A stretch of DNA of 64,000 bases from Micromonospora noduli (GCF_003264365.1 NZ_PYAK01000012.1:62001-126000), one strand, 5' to 3'. Counted from the first letter of the stretch, positions 29,472 through 38,245 are shown. Numbers and translations: made by a program. The notes: generated from the sequence alone by a model not told the origin.

Positions 29472-30743
29472 ATGCCGGTTCAGGCCAGTCGTCGCCCTTC
29501 TACCCCCGGGTCCGCCGCCCCCAGCGGTCGAGTCGCTGCGGCCATACCCGTGCAGGCACGCCCCTCGGGCGGCGGGCCGGGCTCGCGTCCGCCCGGCAGC
29601 GGCGGTGGCGGCGGTGGCGGCGACCGCCCGGGTGGCGGTGGGTCGAAGAAGCGGACCAAGCGCAAGGACCCGCTCTGGGCCAGGCTGACCGTTGTCTTCG
29701 GTGCCGTGCTGATGCTCAGCAGCGGGGTGGCCATCGTCGGCAGCAAGGCGTTGATCGGGCAGGCGACCGGCGGCATCGCGAAGGGCAACCTGCTGGGTGA
29801 TGCCGGCAAGTCCGACGCCGAGGGCGGTGCGAGCCTGGACGGCCCGATCGACATGCTGCTGCTCGGCGTGGACGCGCGGGAGCGCTGGGCCGCCGACGAC
29901 GTCCGCTCGGACAGCATCATCATCCTGCACATTCCGGCCACGCACGACCAGGCGTACCTGATCTCGATCCCTCGTGACACCGAGGCGCAGATCCCGGCGT
30001 TCAAGAAGAGCGGCTACGGCGGCGGCTCCGGGAAGATCAACGCCGCGTTCCAGGCCGGTGCCGCAAACGGTGGCGGCTGGGAGGGCGGCGCCCAGTTGAT
30101 GGCACAGACGATCAAGCGGCTCACCGGGATCAGCTTCGACGGCGCGGCGATCATCAACTTCGGGGGCTTCAAGAACGTCATCGACACCCTGGGCACGGTG
30201 CGGATCTGTGTCAGCCAGGAGGTCAAGTCGCTGCACATGTCGTACGTCGACGGCAAGCCGATGTGGAACGCGGACGCCAAGAAGACCGGCAAGCAGCGGA
30301 CCCCGGTGGTGCACAAGAAGGGCTGCCAGGAGATGGAGGGTTGGGCCGCGCTCGACTACTCCCGGCAGCGCAAGTCCCTCAAGAACGGCGACTACGACCG
30401 CCAGGCCAACCAGCAGCAGCTGATCAAGGCGATGGCCAAGAAGGCCACCGAGGGCGGGATGTTGTCCAACCCGGCCAAGATGAACAACCTGATCAAGGCG
30501 GCGGGCAAGGCGTTCGTACTGGACACCGGCGGCGTGCCGATCGAGGACTTCATCTTCACCATGCGCGGGGTCACCGGCAACGAGCTGACCATGCTCAAGA
30601 CCAACAACGGCACCTTCCACGCCAACAACAACAACACCGAGGGCTTGAGCGAAGAGACGATGGCGATGTTCCAGGCCGTCAAGCAGGATAAACTCGCCGA
30701 GTTCGTCTTCACCCACCCCGAGGTGATCTCCACCCGCAAGTGA
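29472..30743 (+). CDS. LCP family ligase, copy 2
   Basis: A 423-residue protein. A basic and Gly-rich cytoplasmic tail contains RPPGSGGGGGGGDRPGGGG, then one membrane helix (about 70-92). LCP blocks are MLLLGVDARERWAADD (about 132), RSDSIIILHI, YLISIPRDTEAQIP, IINFGGFKNVIDTLG and LDYSRQRKSLKNGDYDRQANQQQL. Two extra Cys in an insert (VRICVSQEV and HKKGCQEM) may form a disulfide; copy 3 has the equivalent pair and copy 1 does not. A TACAGT -10-like hexamer lies at 29430-29435 and a GGAG ribosome site precedes ATG 29472. Confidence 0.93.
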   Translation: MPVQASRRPSTPGSAAPSGRVAAAIPVQARPSGGGPGSRPPGSGGGGGGGDRPGGGGSKKRTKRKDPLWARLTVVFGAVLMLSSGVAIVGSKALIGQATGGIAKGNLLGDAGKSDAEGGASLDGPIDMLLLGVDARERWAADDVRSDSIIILHIPATHDQAYLISIPRDTEAQIPAFKKSGYGGGSGKINAAFQAGAANGGGWEGGAQLMAQTIKRLTGISFDGAAIINFGGFKNVIDTLGTVRICVSQEVKSLHMSYVDGKPMWNADAKKTGKQRTPVVHKKGCQEMEGWAALDYSRQRKSLKNGDYDRQANQQQLIKAMAKKATEGGMLSNPAKMNNLIKAAGKAFVLDTGGVPIEDFIFTMRGVTGNELTMLKTNNGTFHANNNNTEGLSEETMAMFQAVKQDKLAEFVFTHPEVISTRK

Positions 30744-30963
30744 GGCCGGGAGTCGCGGAAAGCCAGCGACGGCCTCGTCACCGCCCGTAGCCTGACGTGA
30801 GCAGGTTTCACGTATCGGCTGCGGGGAGGCGGTCACGTCCAGGTGGGGACGGAACGCAGCGGGCCGGGCCGGAACGACCCCGTCCGCCCGGTCGCCTCGC
30901 GTCCGTTGGCCGCGGATCCTGCTCGGCATCGGCCTGGCTCTCGTCCTGCTGGCGGGGCTCGCC

Positions 30964-31881
30964 GTGGCCGGGCTCAAGACGCTCAGCCACCGCTACGACC
31001 GCACGGTGACCAAGGAGCAACTGCTCGACGCCGACGCCCGCACCGAGCGCACCGACCTGGACGGGCCGCTCAACTACCTCCTGGTCGGCTCCGACCGGCG
31101 CCCGGGCGACAGCGGCCCGGACCAACGCTCGGACACCATCCTCATCGTGCACGTCCCCGCCGGGCAGCGGGAGGCGTACCTGGTCTCCATCCCGCGTGAC
31201 CTGCTGGTCGCCATCCCGCCGGCGAACGGCTTCGGCGGCGGTCAAGACAAGATCAACGCCGCGTACGAGCACGGTGGCGGCGGGCAGGCCGGCGCCCAAC
31301 TGCTCTCCGCCACACTGCACCAGCTCACCGGAATCCGGTTCGACGGCGCCGCGCTTATCGACTTCTCCGGCTTCCGGAAGGTCATCGACCTGCTCGGCGG
31401 GGTGGAGATGTGCGTGGACACCGAGGTCCGCTCGATCCACACCAACCGGGTCTTCACCACCGGCTGCCACCAGATGGACGGTGCGCAGGCGCTGGACTAC
31501 GTGCGACAGCGTTACGACCTGCCCGGCGGTGACTACGACCGGCAACACCACCAGCAGCAGTTGCTCCGGGCGATGCTGGACAGCGCCGGCAGGGCGGACC
31601 TGCGGAGCAACCCCGTCAAACTGGACCAGGTGCTCCGGGCGGTCGGCAGCTCGTTGACAGTCGACACCAACGGCGTACCCCTGGAGGACCTGCTCCTCGC
31701 GCTGCGCGCGCTGCCGCCCGACGGGATGCGCGGCGTCCAGGTGCCCTCCTCGCCGCAGACCATCGACGAGGTCTCGTACGTGGTGCTGGACAACGGCGGC
31801 AACGGGCTCTTCGAGGCGGTCCGCGGCACCCGGGTACCGGCCTGGGCGCAGGCAAACCCCCGCTGGGTGACCCGGTTGTGA
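30964..31881 (+). CDS. LCP family ligase, copy 3; N-terminus probably frameshifted
   Basis: From GTG 30964 the product is 305 residues and has the full LCP domain: NYLLVGSDRRPGDSG, QRSDTILIVHV, YLVSIPRDLLVAIP, IDFSGFRKVIDLLGGVEMC and LDYVRQRYDLPGGDYDRQHHQQQL. The membrane helix RWPRILLGIGLALVLLAGLAV lies in the same frame just upstream (30904-30966), but no ATG, GTG or TTG exists in that frame back to a stop at 30793. A plausible start, GTG 30797 behind TAGCCT, is in another frame and encodes a typical basic LCP tail. A one-base frameshift between about 30840 and 30905 would join them. So this may be a sequencing error, a mutation or a cryptic start. Confidence 0.75.
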   Translation: MAGLKTLSHRYDRTVTKEQLLDADARTERTDLDGPLNYLLVGSDRRPGDSGPDQRSDTILIVHVPAGQREAYLVSIPRDLLVAIPPANGFGGGQDKINAAYEHGGGGQAGAQLLSATLHQLTGIRFDGAALIDFSGFRKVIDLLGGVEMCVDTEVRSIHTNRVFTTGCHQMDGAQALDYVRQRYDLPGGDYDRQHHQQQLLRAMLDSAGRADLRSNPVKLDQVLRAVGSSLTVDTNGVPLEDLLLALRALPPDGMRGVQVPSSPQTIDEVSYVVLDNGGNGLFEAVRGTRVPAWAQANPRWVTRL

Positions 31882-31925
31882 CGGTGCCGACGGCCCGGTC
31901 GGTGCCGAACCGGGCCACAAGGATC

Positions 31926-31931
31926 TAGTGT
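31926..31931 (+). promoter_or_regulatory. Leaderless -10 (TAGTGT) of the rhodanese gene
   Basis: TAGTGT ends 8 nt before GTG 31940, favouring it over the overlapping GTG at 31928. Confidence 0.45.
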
Positions 31932-31939
31932 TGCTTCCT

Positions 31940-32275
31940 GTGTTCGGACCCCAGGTTCCCACCGTGCCCGTGACCGAGATCGCCGACGAGACCTACCTGC
32001 TGGATGTGCGGGAGGACGACGAGTGGGCGGCCGGCCACGCGCCCACCGCCCACCACCTGCCGATGATGGAGCTGCCGGCCCGGCTGGCCGAGGTGCCCAC
32101 CGACCGGGAGGTGGCGGTCGTCTGCCGTTCCGGCGGGCGTTCCGCCCAGGTCGTGGCCTACCTGATCAACAACGGCTGGGAGCAGGTGCGAAACGCCGAC
32201 GGCGGGATGCGCCAGTGGGCTGCGGTCGGCCGACCGGTGGTCGACGCGAACGGGCAGCCCGGCCAGGTCATCTGA
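31940..32275 (+). CDS. Rhodanese-like sulfurtransferase domain protein
   Basis: A 111-residue single-domain rhodanese from GTG 31940. It has VTEIADETYLLDVREDDEWAAGH (CH2A-like motif), the active-site loop CRSGGRSAQV with the catalytic Cys (about residue 66), and GGMRQWAAVGRPV at the end. Such proteins move sulfane sulfur or detoxify persulfides in the cytoplasm. No specific partner is evident; the Moco genes that also need sulfur are over 20 kb away. GDPD follows 10 bp later and may share the transcript. Confidence 0.88.
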   Translation: MFGPQVPTVPVTEIADETYLLDVREDDEWAAGHAPTAHHLPMMELPARLAEVPTDREVAVVCRSGGRSAQVVAYLINNGWEQVRNADGGMRQWAAVGRPVVDANGQPGQVI

Positions 32276-32285
32276 GGCCGGCGGA

Positions 32286-33074
32286 ATGGGCGGGCCACTG
32301 GTTTTCGCGCACCGCGGCGCCTCGTTCGACCTACCCGAGCACACCCTCGCCGCCTACCTGCGCGCCCTCGACGAGGGCGCCGACGGCCTGGAGTGCGACG
32401 TCCGGCTGACCCGGGACGGGCACCTGGTCTGCGTGCACGACCGACGACTCGACCGCACCAGCAACGGTCGCGGTCTGGTCAGCGCGCGTACGCTCGCCGA
32501 GCTGGACGCCCTGGACTTCGGCTCCTGGCACCCGGGCAGCGCCCCGAACGGCGACCTGCCACCGGACGAGTCCCACACCCGGCTGCTGACCCTGGCCCGG
32601 CTCCTGGACGCGGTGCTCGCCGCCGGGCGGCCGGTCCGACTGCTGGTGGAGACGAAGCACCCGTCCCGCTACGGCTCGAACGTGGAACGGCGACTGGTCA
32701 GCCTGCTGCGCCGGTACGGGCTGGCCGACCCCGCGCCGGACGACCCTGTGCAGGTCACCGTCATGTCGTTCTCCCCGCTGGCGGTCCGTCGGGTGCGCGA
32801 GCTGGCCCCGACGCTGCCCACCGTGCTGTTGCTGGAGGTGCTGCCGCCCTGGCTGCGGTTGGGTCGGCTGCCGTTCGGCACCCGGATCGCCGGGCCGGGC
32901 ATCGGCCTGGTCCGGGCCCGCCCGCAGTTGCTGCCCGCACTGCGCGCGGCCGGCAACCAGGTGTACGTCTGGACGGTCAACGAGCCGACCGACCTGGAGC
33001 TGGTGCTGGCCGCCGGGGTGGACGGGATCATCACCGACCGGCCCGCGTACGCCCTCGCCCGGCTGGACCGCTGA
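32286..33074 (+). CDS. Glycerophosphodiester phosphodiesterase
   Basis: A 262-residue GDPD-fold (TIM barrel) enzyme without a signal peptide. Catalytic motifs are FAHRGASFDLPEHT (HR and E/N-T, about 7-20), DGLECDVRLTRDGHLVCVHD (E-x-D and HD, about 34-56), LLVETKHPSRYG, and a C-terminal VYVWTVNEPTDLELVLAAGVDGIITDRP split over strand and helix. It hydrolyses glycerophosphodiesters to glycerol-3-phosphate and alcohol, recycling phospholipid headgroups. Probably co-transcribed with the rhodanese gene. Confidence 0.92.
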   Translation: MGGPLVFAHRGASFDLPEHTLAAYLRALDEGADGLECDVRLTRDGHLVCVHDRRLDRTSNGRGLVSARTLAELDALDFGSWHPGSAPNGDLPPDESHTRLLTLARLLDAVLAAGRPVRLLVETKHPSRYGSNVERRLVSLLRRYGLADPAPDDPVQVTVMSFSPLAVRRVRELAPTLPTVLLLEVLPPWLRLGRLPFGTRIAGPGIGLVRARPQLLPALRAAGNQVYVWTVNEPTDLELVLAAGVDGIITDRPAYALARLDR

Positions 33075-33128
33075 CCCATCGACCGGGCGGGGGTGCCCAA
33101 AACCGGGCCGGCGGGGCAGACTCGGCAC

Positions 33129-34583
33129 ATGCCGGAGCGTATCGATTTCCCCGCTCTCCTCGCCGGCCACACCGTCGTGATCGAGATGATCAACTCTGGG
33201 GACGCGGGCCTACCGGTCCTCACCCAGCTGCTCCGGGTGGCCCAGCCGGCGCTCGGTGCGACCGGGATGGCGTTCGTCGAGTTCGGTCCGACCGGCGGTC
33301 GCGTCATCGCCGCGACCGGCGCGGCGGAGTGGGCCCTCGGCCGACCACTGGCCGTCGACGACCCGGACACCGTCTGCCTGCTCTCCGGGCCACGGGTGCG
33401 TCAGGCGCGGGTGAGTGACCTCAACGGCAAGCTGGCCGGCGAACTGGCCGGCAGCGGCCTGCGCCGGATGGTCGTCTCCCGGGCCGAGATCGGCGGTCAC
33501 ACCGTCGGCAGCCTGCACGCGCTCTACCCGGGCGACGAGGAGCCGGGCGCCGAGCAGCAGGGAGTCATCGGCTATCTCGCCTCCTGCATCGGGCACATGT
33601 ACGGCGACCAGAGTGGCCTGCCGGTGCACGGCGACGGCCCGGTGGTGGCGGCCCTCGCCGACGGGCTGGCCGTCGTCGACCGGGACGGGAACGTCCGGCT
33701 CTGGAACCCGGCCGCCGCCCAGGTCACCGGCCGGACGGTCGAGCAGGCGCTGAGCCGCCCGTTGCCGTTCCCGCTGCCGCCCTCCGGGCAGGTTCGGGAC
33801 CACCGGATGCCGGACGGCCGCTGGCTGCGGATCACCTCCGGCGACCTGCCCGGCCCGGGAACGCTACGGGTGGTCACCTTCCGCGACATCACCGACCAGC
33901 AGCGCCGCGACCACGACCGCGAGCTGTTCGTCGCGGTGACCAGCCACGAGCTGCGCACCCCGGTCACCGTCATCAAGGGGTACGCGGACACCCTCACCGA
34001 CCACTGGGAGTCGCTGACCGACGTCGACCGACGGCAGGCGGCCCGGGTGATCGGGCAACGCGCCAACGAGCTGGCCCGGCTGGTCGACCGTCTGCTCAGC
34101 TCGGCGGCCGAGGTGGGGCCGGGCGACGACCCTCCCACCCCGTTCGACCTCGGCGAGGCGCTGCGCTCCGCCGTCGTCGACCTGCCGGCGGAGCTGCGCC
34201 GTCGGTTGGTGCTCCGCCTCCCGAGCGATCTGCCCAAGGCGCTCGGTCACCGGCCCAGCCTGTCCACGGTGCTGACCGAGTTGACGACCAACGCTGGTAA
34301 GTACTCGGCACCTGGTTCTCCCATCGAGATCACCGCCTCGGGCGACGGTCACCTGGTGGCGTTCCGGGTCAGCGACCAGGGCATCGGCATCCGACCCGAG
34401 CACGTGGAACGGGCGTTCGACCGGTTCTGGCAGGGCGAGTCCGGCGACCGTCGCGGCTACCCGGGGGCCGGGCTCGGCCTCTATCTCGTCCGCCGGATCG
34501 TTGAACAGCAGAATGGATGGGTATCCCTACGTCCGAGGACCGGCGGCGGTACGGTCGCAGAGGTGCGGCTACCACGCGGTTGA
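33129..34583 (+). CDS. Soluble PAS sensor histidine kinase with GAF-like N-terminus
   Basis: A 484-residue kinase without membrane helices. The N-terminal ~165 residues look like a GAF domain (QPALGATGMAFVEFGPTGGRVIA, split). PAS is at about 170-260 (ALADGLAVVDRDGNVRLWNPAAAQVTG, split; VVTFRDITDQQRR). HisKA has AVTSHELRTPVTVIKGYADTL (His near 282), and HATPase_c has LTELTTNAGKYSAPG, DQGIGIRPEHVERAFDRFWQ and GAGLGLYLVRRIVE. ATG 33129 is the natural start. No response regulator is adjacent; the next gene is an RsbW-like ATPase that starts 17 bp downstream. So it may act in a partner-switching or one-to-many network. Confidence 0.9.
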   Translation: MPERIDFPALLAGHTVVIEMINSGDAGLPVLTQLLRVAQPALGATGMAFVEFGPTGGRVIAATGAAEWALGRPLAVDDPDTVCLLSGPRVRQARVSDLNGKLAGELAGSGLRRMVVSRAEIGGHTVGSLHALYPGDEEPGAEQQGVIGYLASCIGHMYGDQSGLPVHGDGPVVAALADGLAVVDRDGNVRLWNPAAAQVTGRTVEQALSRPLPFPLPPSGQVRDHRMPDGRWLRITSGDLPGPGTLRVVTFRDITDQQRRDHDRELFVAVTSHELRTPVTVIKGYADTLTDHWESLTDVDRRQAARVIGQRANELARLVDRLLSSAAEVGPGDDPPTPFDLGEALRSAVVDLPAELRRRLVLRLPSDLPKALGHRPSLSTVLTELTTNAGKYSAPGSPIEITASGDGHLVAFRVSDQGIGIRPEHVERAFDRFWQGESGDRRGYPGAGLGLYLVRRIVEQQNGWVSLRPRTGGGTVAEVRLPRG

Positions 34584-34599
34584 CCAGGGGTGGCGCGAC

Positions 34600-35064
34600 G
34601 TGGAGGCGACGGTGGCAGCGGCAACGAGGGATCGAGCCTGGTGCGTGGTGGTTCCCCACCACCCGGGCGGGGCACGGCTGGCCCGACACCGGCTCGCCGC
34701 CGAGCTGGCGGACGTCGTACCCCCGACGCTCCTCGCGGACCTGATCGCGGTGCTCGCGGAGCTGGTGGGCAACGCGGTGCGGCACGCCAGACCGCTGCCC
34801 GGCGGCGTGATCCGGGTTGCCTGGCAGCTGCGGCCCTCGGCCGAGGGCGCACTGATCCAGCTGCGGGTCACCGACGGCGGCAGCGCGAGCGCCGGGCCAC
34901 GGCTCCGGACGGCCAGCCCGGACGCGGCGGACGGGCGAGGGCTGCACATCGTGGCCGGCCTGGCCACCCGTTGGGGCGTCGAGCAGGACGGCATGGGCCA
35001 GCGCGTCTGGGCGGAGTTCGACAGGGTGCCGACACCCCGACCCGACCTGGTGCCAGCGGGCTGA
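34600..35064 (+). CDS. RsbW-like ATP-binding protein (HATPase_c_2)
   Basis: From GTG 34600 the product is 154 residues with only a GHKL ATPase fold: VVPHHPGGARLARHRLAAEL, IAVLAELVGNAVRHARP (N-box), LRVTDGGSASAGP (G1) and GRGLHIVAGLATRWGVEQ (G2). These stand-alone ATPases are anti-sigma or anti-anti-sigma kinases, very numerous in actinobacteria. GTG 34600 is chosen because CAGGGG precedes it by 9 nt and upstream in-frame codons overlap the kinase gene without a ribosome site. It probably belongs to the operon of the preceding sensor kinase. Confidence 0.8.
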   Translation: MEATVAAATRDRAWCVVVPHHPGGARLARHRLAAELADVVPPTLLADLIAVLAELVGNAVRHARPLPGGVIRVAWQLRPSAEGALIQLRVTDGGSASAGPRLRTASPDAADGRGLHIVAGLATRWGVEQDGMGQRVWAEFDRVPTPRPDLVPAG

Positions 35065-35109
35065 GGACGGCTCGGGCGGGTCCCGGTCACGGCGAGCCGC
35101 TCGGGGCTC

Positions 35110-35115
35110 TAGGCT
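35110..35115 (+). promoter_or_regulatory. Leaderless -10 (TAGGCT) of the DUF5926 gene
   Basis: TAGGCT ends 8 nt before GTG 35124. Confidence 0.5.
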
Positions 35116-35123
35116 GTGACGCC

Positions 35124-36011
35124 GTGAGTAAGCGTCGAAAGAGCCAGCGCGCCGCCGCCGACACCACCCCCCGTCGCGACAAGGTGCGGGACGTCTTCGT
35201 GCCGCGTCCGTTCGACGGGCTGATCGACGAGTCCGAGTGGATCGCGCTGCGCGAACTGGTGCCCGCCGCCTCCGCCCCGCTGCGGCTGGCGCCCGCAGTG
35301 GTCGAGGAATTCGGCGACCGGACGGTGACGCTCGCCACGGTCCTGCCCATGGCCGCCCCGGCGATCACCAAGCCGGACGGCCGGGTGCTGATCGGTCTCC
35401 AGCGCCACCAGCAGTCCGGTGACGTGTCGCGGGATCTGGCAGACGCGTTGCTCAGCGCGCTGCGTGCCGAGCCGGGTGGCCAGGTGGCCGTGCCGCCACT
35501 GCCCGGTCCCGGGCCCCGGCTGCAGGACATTCTCGTGGACGGTCCGCTGGACATCACCATGCACGACGGTTTCGACTTCTGGCTCGACCCCGGGGCCGCC
35601 GACGATCCGACCGTCCAGGCGTCGCTGGAGCGGGCGAACGCGGCCATCTACCCGACGGTCCGGCTGACCGCGGCGAAGGCCGCGTACTGGTGTCAGGTCC
35701 CGGAGAAGGCCCACGTGCGCTGGGTGCTGCCGGACGACGAGGACGCCGCACTGGACGCGCTGGCCCGCCTCGGCGCGGCCGGCACGCTGACGCTCGGCGA
35801 GCAGACCAGGTTCGCCGGCATGTTCCGCGCGCACGGTCGACTCGTGCCGGTCTGGGACCTGCCGGAGGAGACCCCGGCGGCCGAGTGGGAGGAGCCGGTG
35901 GCGCAGTTCGCCAAGCGGTACGCCGAGGCGCTCACCGTCACCGACCCACTCGACGCCGCCGGTCGCCGGGCCCGTCAGGGGCTGCTCGGCCGCCAGCTCA
36001 CCCTGCGCTGA
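35124..36011 (+). CDS. DUF5926 family protein
   Basis: A 295-residue soluble protein with the actinobacteria-specific DUF5926 pattern: a basic start (SKRRKSQRAAADTTPRRDKV), FVPRPFDGLIDESEWIALRELVPAA, VLIGLQRHQQSGDVSRDLADALLSAL (split), LDITMHDGFDFWLDP, and a C-terminal LGEQTRFAGMFRAHGRLVPVWDLP. The N-terminal lysine/arginine tract resembles SEC-C-type or RNA-associated proteins, but no function is established. Start GTG 35124 lies 8 nt behind a TAGGCT -10. Convergent with arginine deiminase. Confidence 0.82.
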   Translation: MSKRRKSQRAAADTTPRRDKVRDVFVPRPFDGLIDESEWIALRELVPAASAPLRLAPAVVEEFGDRTVTLATVLPMAAPAITKPDGRVLIGLQRHQQSGDVSRDLADALLSALRAEPGGQVAVPPLPGPGPRLQDILVDGPLDITMHDGFDFWLDPGAADDPTVQASLERANAAIYPTVRLTAAKAAYWCQVPEKAHVRWVLPDDEDAALDALARLGAAGTLTLGEQTRFAGMFRAHGRLVPVWDLPEETPAAEWEEPVAQFAKRYAEALTVTDPLDAAGRRARQGLLGRQLTLR

Positions 36012-36030
36012 GCCGGGCCGTCGTCCCGCA

Positions 36031-36123
36031 CAGCCGGGCGGCGGTGCGGTCGTCCCGCTCGACCGGGGCGACGGGCGCGGTCGGTCCGTTCCGCCCAGCC
36101 GGGCGGCGGGTGCGGTCGTCGCG
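36031..36123. repeat. Direct repeat pair between convergent genes
   Basis: A 27-28-bp unit starting CAGCCGGGCGGCGG occurs at 36031-36057 and again at 36096-36123 with one inserted G and one substitution. It fills most of the 115-bp gap between the DUF5926 and arginine deiminase genes. No hairpin terminator stands out. Confidence 0.6.
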
Positions 36124-36126
36124 TGC

Positions 36127-37344
36127 TCAGCTGGCGACGGGTAGCGGGTCGCGGGTGATCGGGCAGGACATGCAGCGCGGTCCGCCACGACCGGAGCCCA
36201 GCTCGGAGCCGGCGATCGGGATCACCTCGATGCCGGCCCGCTCCAGTTGGGCGTTGGTCTCCGTGTTGCGCTCGTAGCCGACGCACAGCCGAGGGGCCAA
36301 CGCGAGGGTGTTGTTGCCGTCATCCCACTGCTCGCGTTCCGCGGTGACCGGATCCAGCCCGGTGTCGATGACCCGGAGCAGGTCGAGGTCCATCGCGTCG
36401 GCGGCGGCCCGCAGGAACGGCGCCGGCCCGTCCACCCGCGGGTCCTCGCCGTCCCCGCCGGCGATCACCGTGTACGCGGACAGCGTGCTCGCGATGTTGG
36501 GGTACATCAGGACGGCGTCCACGTCGACCATCGTGCACACAGTGTCCAGGTGCATGGTGGCGCGCTTCTGGGCGATCGGCACCACCAGGATGGTGTGGGC
36601 CAGGCCGGCGGCGAAGACCTGCCGACTGAGGCGTTCCGCGCCGGCCGGGGTCGTCCGCTCGCCCACCCCGACCGCCAGCACACCGGGCGCGAGCAGCAGC
36701 ACGTCCCCGCCCTCCAGGTGCTCGAGGCTGGGACGGTAGACGAATTCGGTGCCGGCGAACCGGGGGTGGTGGCGGTAGATGGCGTCGGTCAGGGTGGTCT
36801 CACGGCGGCGGGCCGGCATGGCCAGGCTGGTGACACCGACACGGTCGCCGATCCACAGCGACGAGTCTCGGGTGAAGAGCAGGTTGGGCAACGGGTCGAT
36901 GACGAAGTCGTGTCGGTCCATCAGCGTGTAGACCAGCCCTCCCGGTCGCTCGGAGCTGATCCGCAACTCCTCGTGGGCCAGCCCCGCGGTGAGCACGTCG
37001 GCCAGCGTGGCCGGGTCCAGGTAGGAGAGGTGGTCGGCGACGCGGGCGCGCAGCGTGTCGCCGAGCCGCCGGGAGCGCAGCACCTGCTCGGTGAGTTCGG
37101 CCCGGGCGTCCGCGACGGCCAGCGTCTCGGCCAGCAGGGTGGCCAGGTAGAGCACCTCGACGCCGCGCTCGCGCAGGGCGGCGGCGAACGCGTCGTGCTC
37201 CTCCTGGGCGCGCCCCACCCAGGGGATCGCGTCGAACAGGAGCGAGTCGTTGTTGCGCGGGGTGAGCCGGGCCAGTTCGGGGCCGGGCCGGTGCAGCAGT
37301 ACCGTGCCGAGCCGCCCGACTTCACTGTCGACGTAGTGGGTCAC
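36127..37344 (-). CDS. arcA: Arginine deiminase
   Basis: A 405-residue guanidino-modifying enzyme that converts arginine to citrulline and ammonia. Catalytic landmarks are present: [12 protein letters not shown] (Asp), [15 protein letters not shown] (Glu/Asp), [11 protein letters not shown] (His) and the nucleophilic Cys in [12 protein letters not shown] near the C-terminus. Length and motifs match bacterial ArcA. No arcB, arcC or arcD is in the window, so it is an isolated deiminase rather than part of an ADI operon. GTG 37344 lies 6 nt behind TACGCT on the minus strand (37351-37356), a leaderless arrangement. A 13-bp palindrome lies further upstream. Confidence 0.93.
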   Translation of the reverse strand: MTHYVDSEVGRLGTVLLHRPGPELARLTPRNNDSLLFDAIPWVGRAQEEHDAFAAALRERGVEVLYLATLLAETLAVADARAELTEQVLRSRRLGDTLRARVADHLSYLDPATLADVLTAGLAHEELRISSERPGGLVYTLMDRHDFVIDPLPNLLFTRDSSLWIGDRVGVTSLAMPARRRETTLTDAIYRHHPRFAGTEFVYRPSLEHLEGGDVLLLAPGVLAVGVGERTTPAGAERLSRQVFAAGLAHTILVVPIAQKRATMHLDTVCTMVDVDAVLMYPNIASTLSAYTVIAGGDGEDPRVDGPAPFLRAAADAMDLDLLRVIDTGLDPVTAEREQWDDGNNTLALAPRLCVGYERNTETNAQLERAGIEVIPIAGSELGSGRGGPRCMSCPITRDPLPVAS

Positions 37345-37350
37345 TCCCGC

Positions 37351-37356
37351 AGCGTA
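37351..37356 (-). promoter_or_regulatory. Leaderless -10 (TACGCT) of arcA
   Basis: On the minus strand TACGCT is followed by 6 nt and GTG 37344. Confidence 0.5.
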
Positions 37357-37386
37357 GGGCAGGGTTTAGCGGCATCCGAGAAAAGA

Positions 37387-37417
37387 ACTGTGGATGAATA
37401 TGGCATTCATCCACAGT
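37387..37417. promoter_or_regulatory. 13-bp perfect palindrome between divergent arcA and NERD-like genes
   Basis: ACTGTGGATGAAT (37387-37399) and its perfect inverse ATTCATCCACAGT (37405-37417) flank a 5-nt loop. It lies about 30 bp upstream of the arcA -10, an operator position. Each arm holds a TCATCCACA 9-mer that differs from a DnaA box at one base, in opposite orientation. Confidence 0.6.
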
Positions 37418-37507
37418 CACTCCGGCGTTCCGGCTTGCCGAACACCGGTAGTGGCAACGTAGGGTAGTGAGGACATAACTTCGAGGGACCTTTTGCCGGA
37501 GGTCGCG

Positions 37508-38245
37508 ATGACTGTCTTTCCCGCACGACGAGCCGTACCGTCCGCTCGGGCACTGCCGCCCGTCGCGGTGCCACACCCCCGCGTCGAGGCGCCGGGGGTT
37601 CTCGAACCGGTCCGTCCGACACCGCTCGAATGGGCCCGCCGCCGTCGGGCCGAGCGGGGTGCACGCCGCCTGGAGGCGGCCGGGGCACGGGCGTTGGGTC
37701 AACTCGACCACCTCGGGCCCGCCTGGCACGTGATCGAGTGGCCGCGCACCGACGTGACAGACGTCCTCGACCGCGGTCAGGACGAGCGAGCCGGGTTCCT
37801 CGCCATCGGGCCGAGTGGCCTCTTCGCCGTGACCATCGCCGACCACGGCCGAGCCAGGGTGCTCGTCGCCGGAGACGTGGTGCAGATCAACGGCAAGCGG
37901 CCCCCGTACGTGGCCGAGTCCCGCCGGGACGCCAAGCGGGCCAGCAAGGCGCTCTCCGAGGCGGTGGGGCTGCCCGTTCCGGTGACGCCGGTGCTGACCT
38001 TCGTCGGCTCGGGCGTGATCAGCGTCTACGGCCTTCCGAAGGACTGTCTGATGGCCACCCACCGGGAACTGGACCGGCTGCTCGTGGCCGGCGGCAGCCG
38101 GATCAGCCCCGCGACCGCCGAGAAGCTTTCCCGGGTCGCGCAGCACCCGGGCACCTGGCTGAACGGCACGTACCGTCCAACCGCCGACTACCGGTGGTAC
38201 GACGAGGGCCGAACGGCCGCTGACAAGCCGGCCCACCGCCGGTAA
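37508..38245 (+). CDS. NERD-domain-like hypothetical protein
   Basis: A 245-residue protein. The N-terminal 50 residues are Pro/Ala/Arg rich. The rest resembles the nuclease-related NERD domain: GQLDHLGPAWHVIEWP, DERAGFLAIGPSGLFAVTIADHG (the G-x-D/L-A-V-T strand), a short RVLVAGDVVQINGKRPPYVAESRRDAKRA helix/strand (split) and VTPVLTFVGSGVISV. The acidic residues expected of an active nuclease are only partly clear. ATG 37508 is chosen because GGAGG lies 5 nt before it. A TAGGGT -10 is at 37460-37465. Confidence 0.65.
   Translation: MTVFPARRAVPSARALPPVAVPHPRVEAPGVLEPVRPTPLEWARRRRAERGARRLEAAGARALGQLDHLGPAWHVIEWPRTDVTDVLDRGQDERAGFLAIGPSGLFAVTIADHGRARVLVAGDVVQINGKRPPYVAESRRDAKRASKALSEAVGLPVPVTPVLTFVGSGVISVYGLPKDCLMATHRELDRLLVAGGSRISPATAEKLSRVAQHPGTWLNGTYRPTADYRWYDEGRTAADKPAHRR

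Noticed and set aside
36031..36123. CRISPR array
   Set aside because: Only two imperfect direct repeats with one 38-bp spacer and no cas genes; a local duplication fits better.
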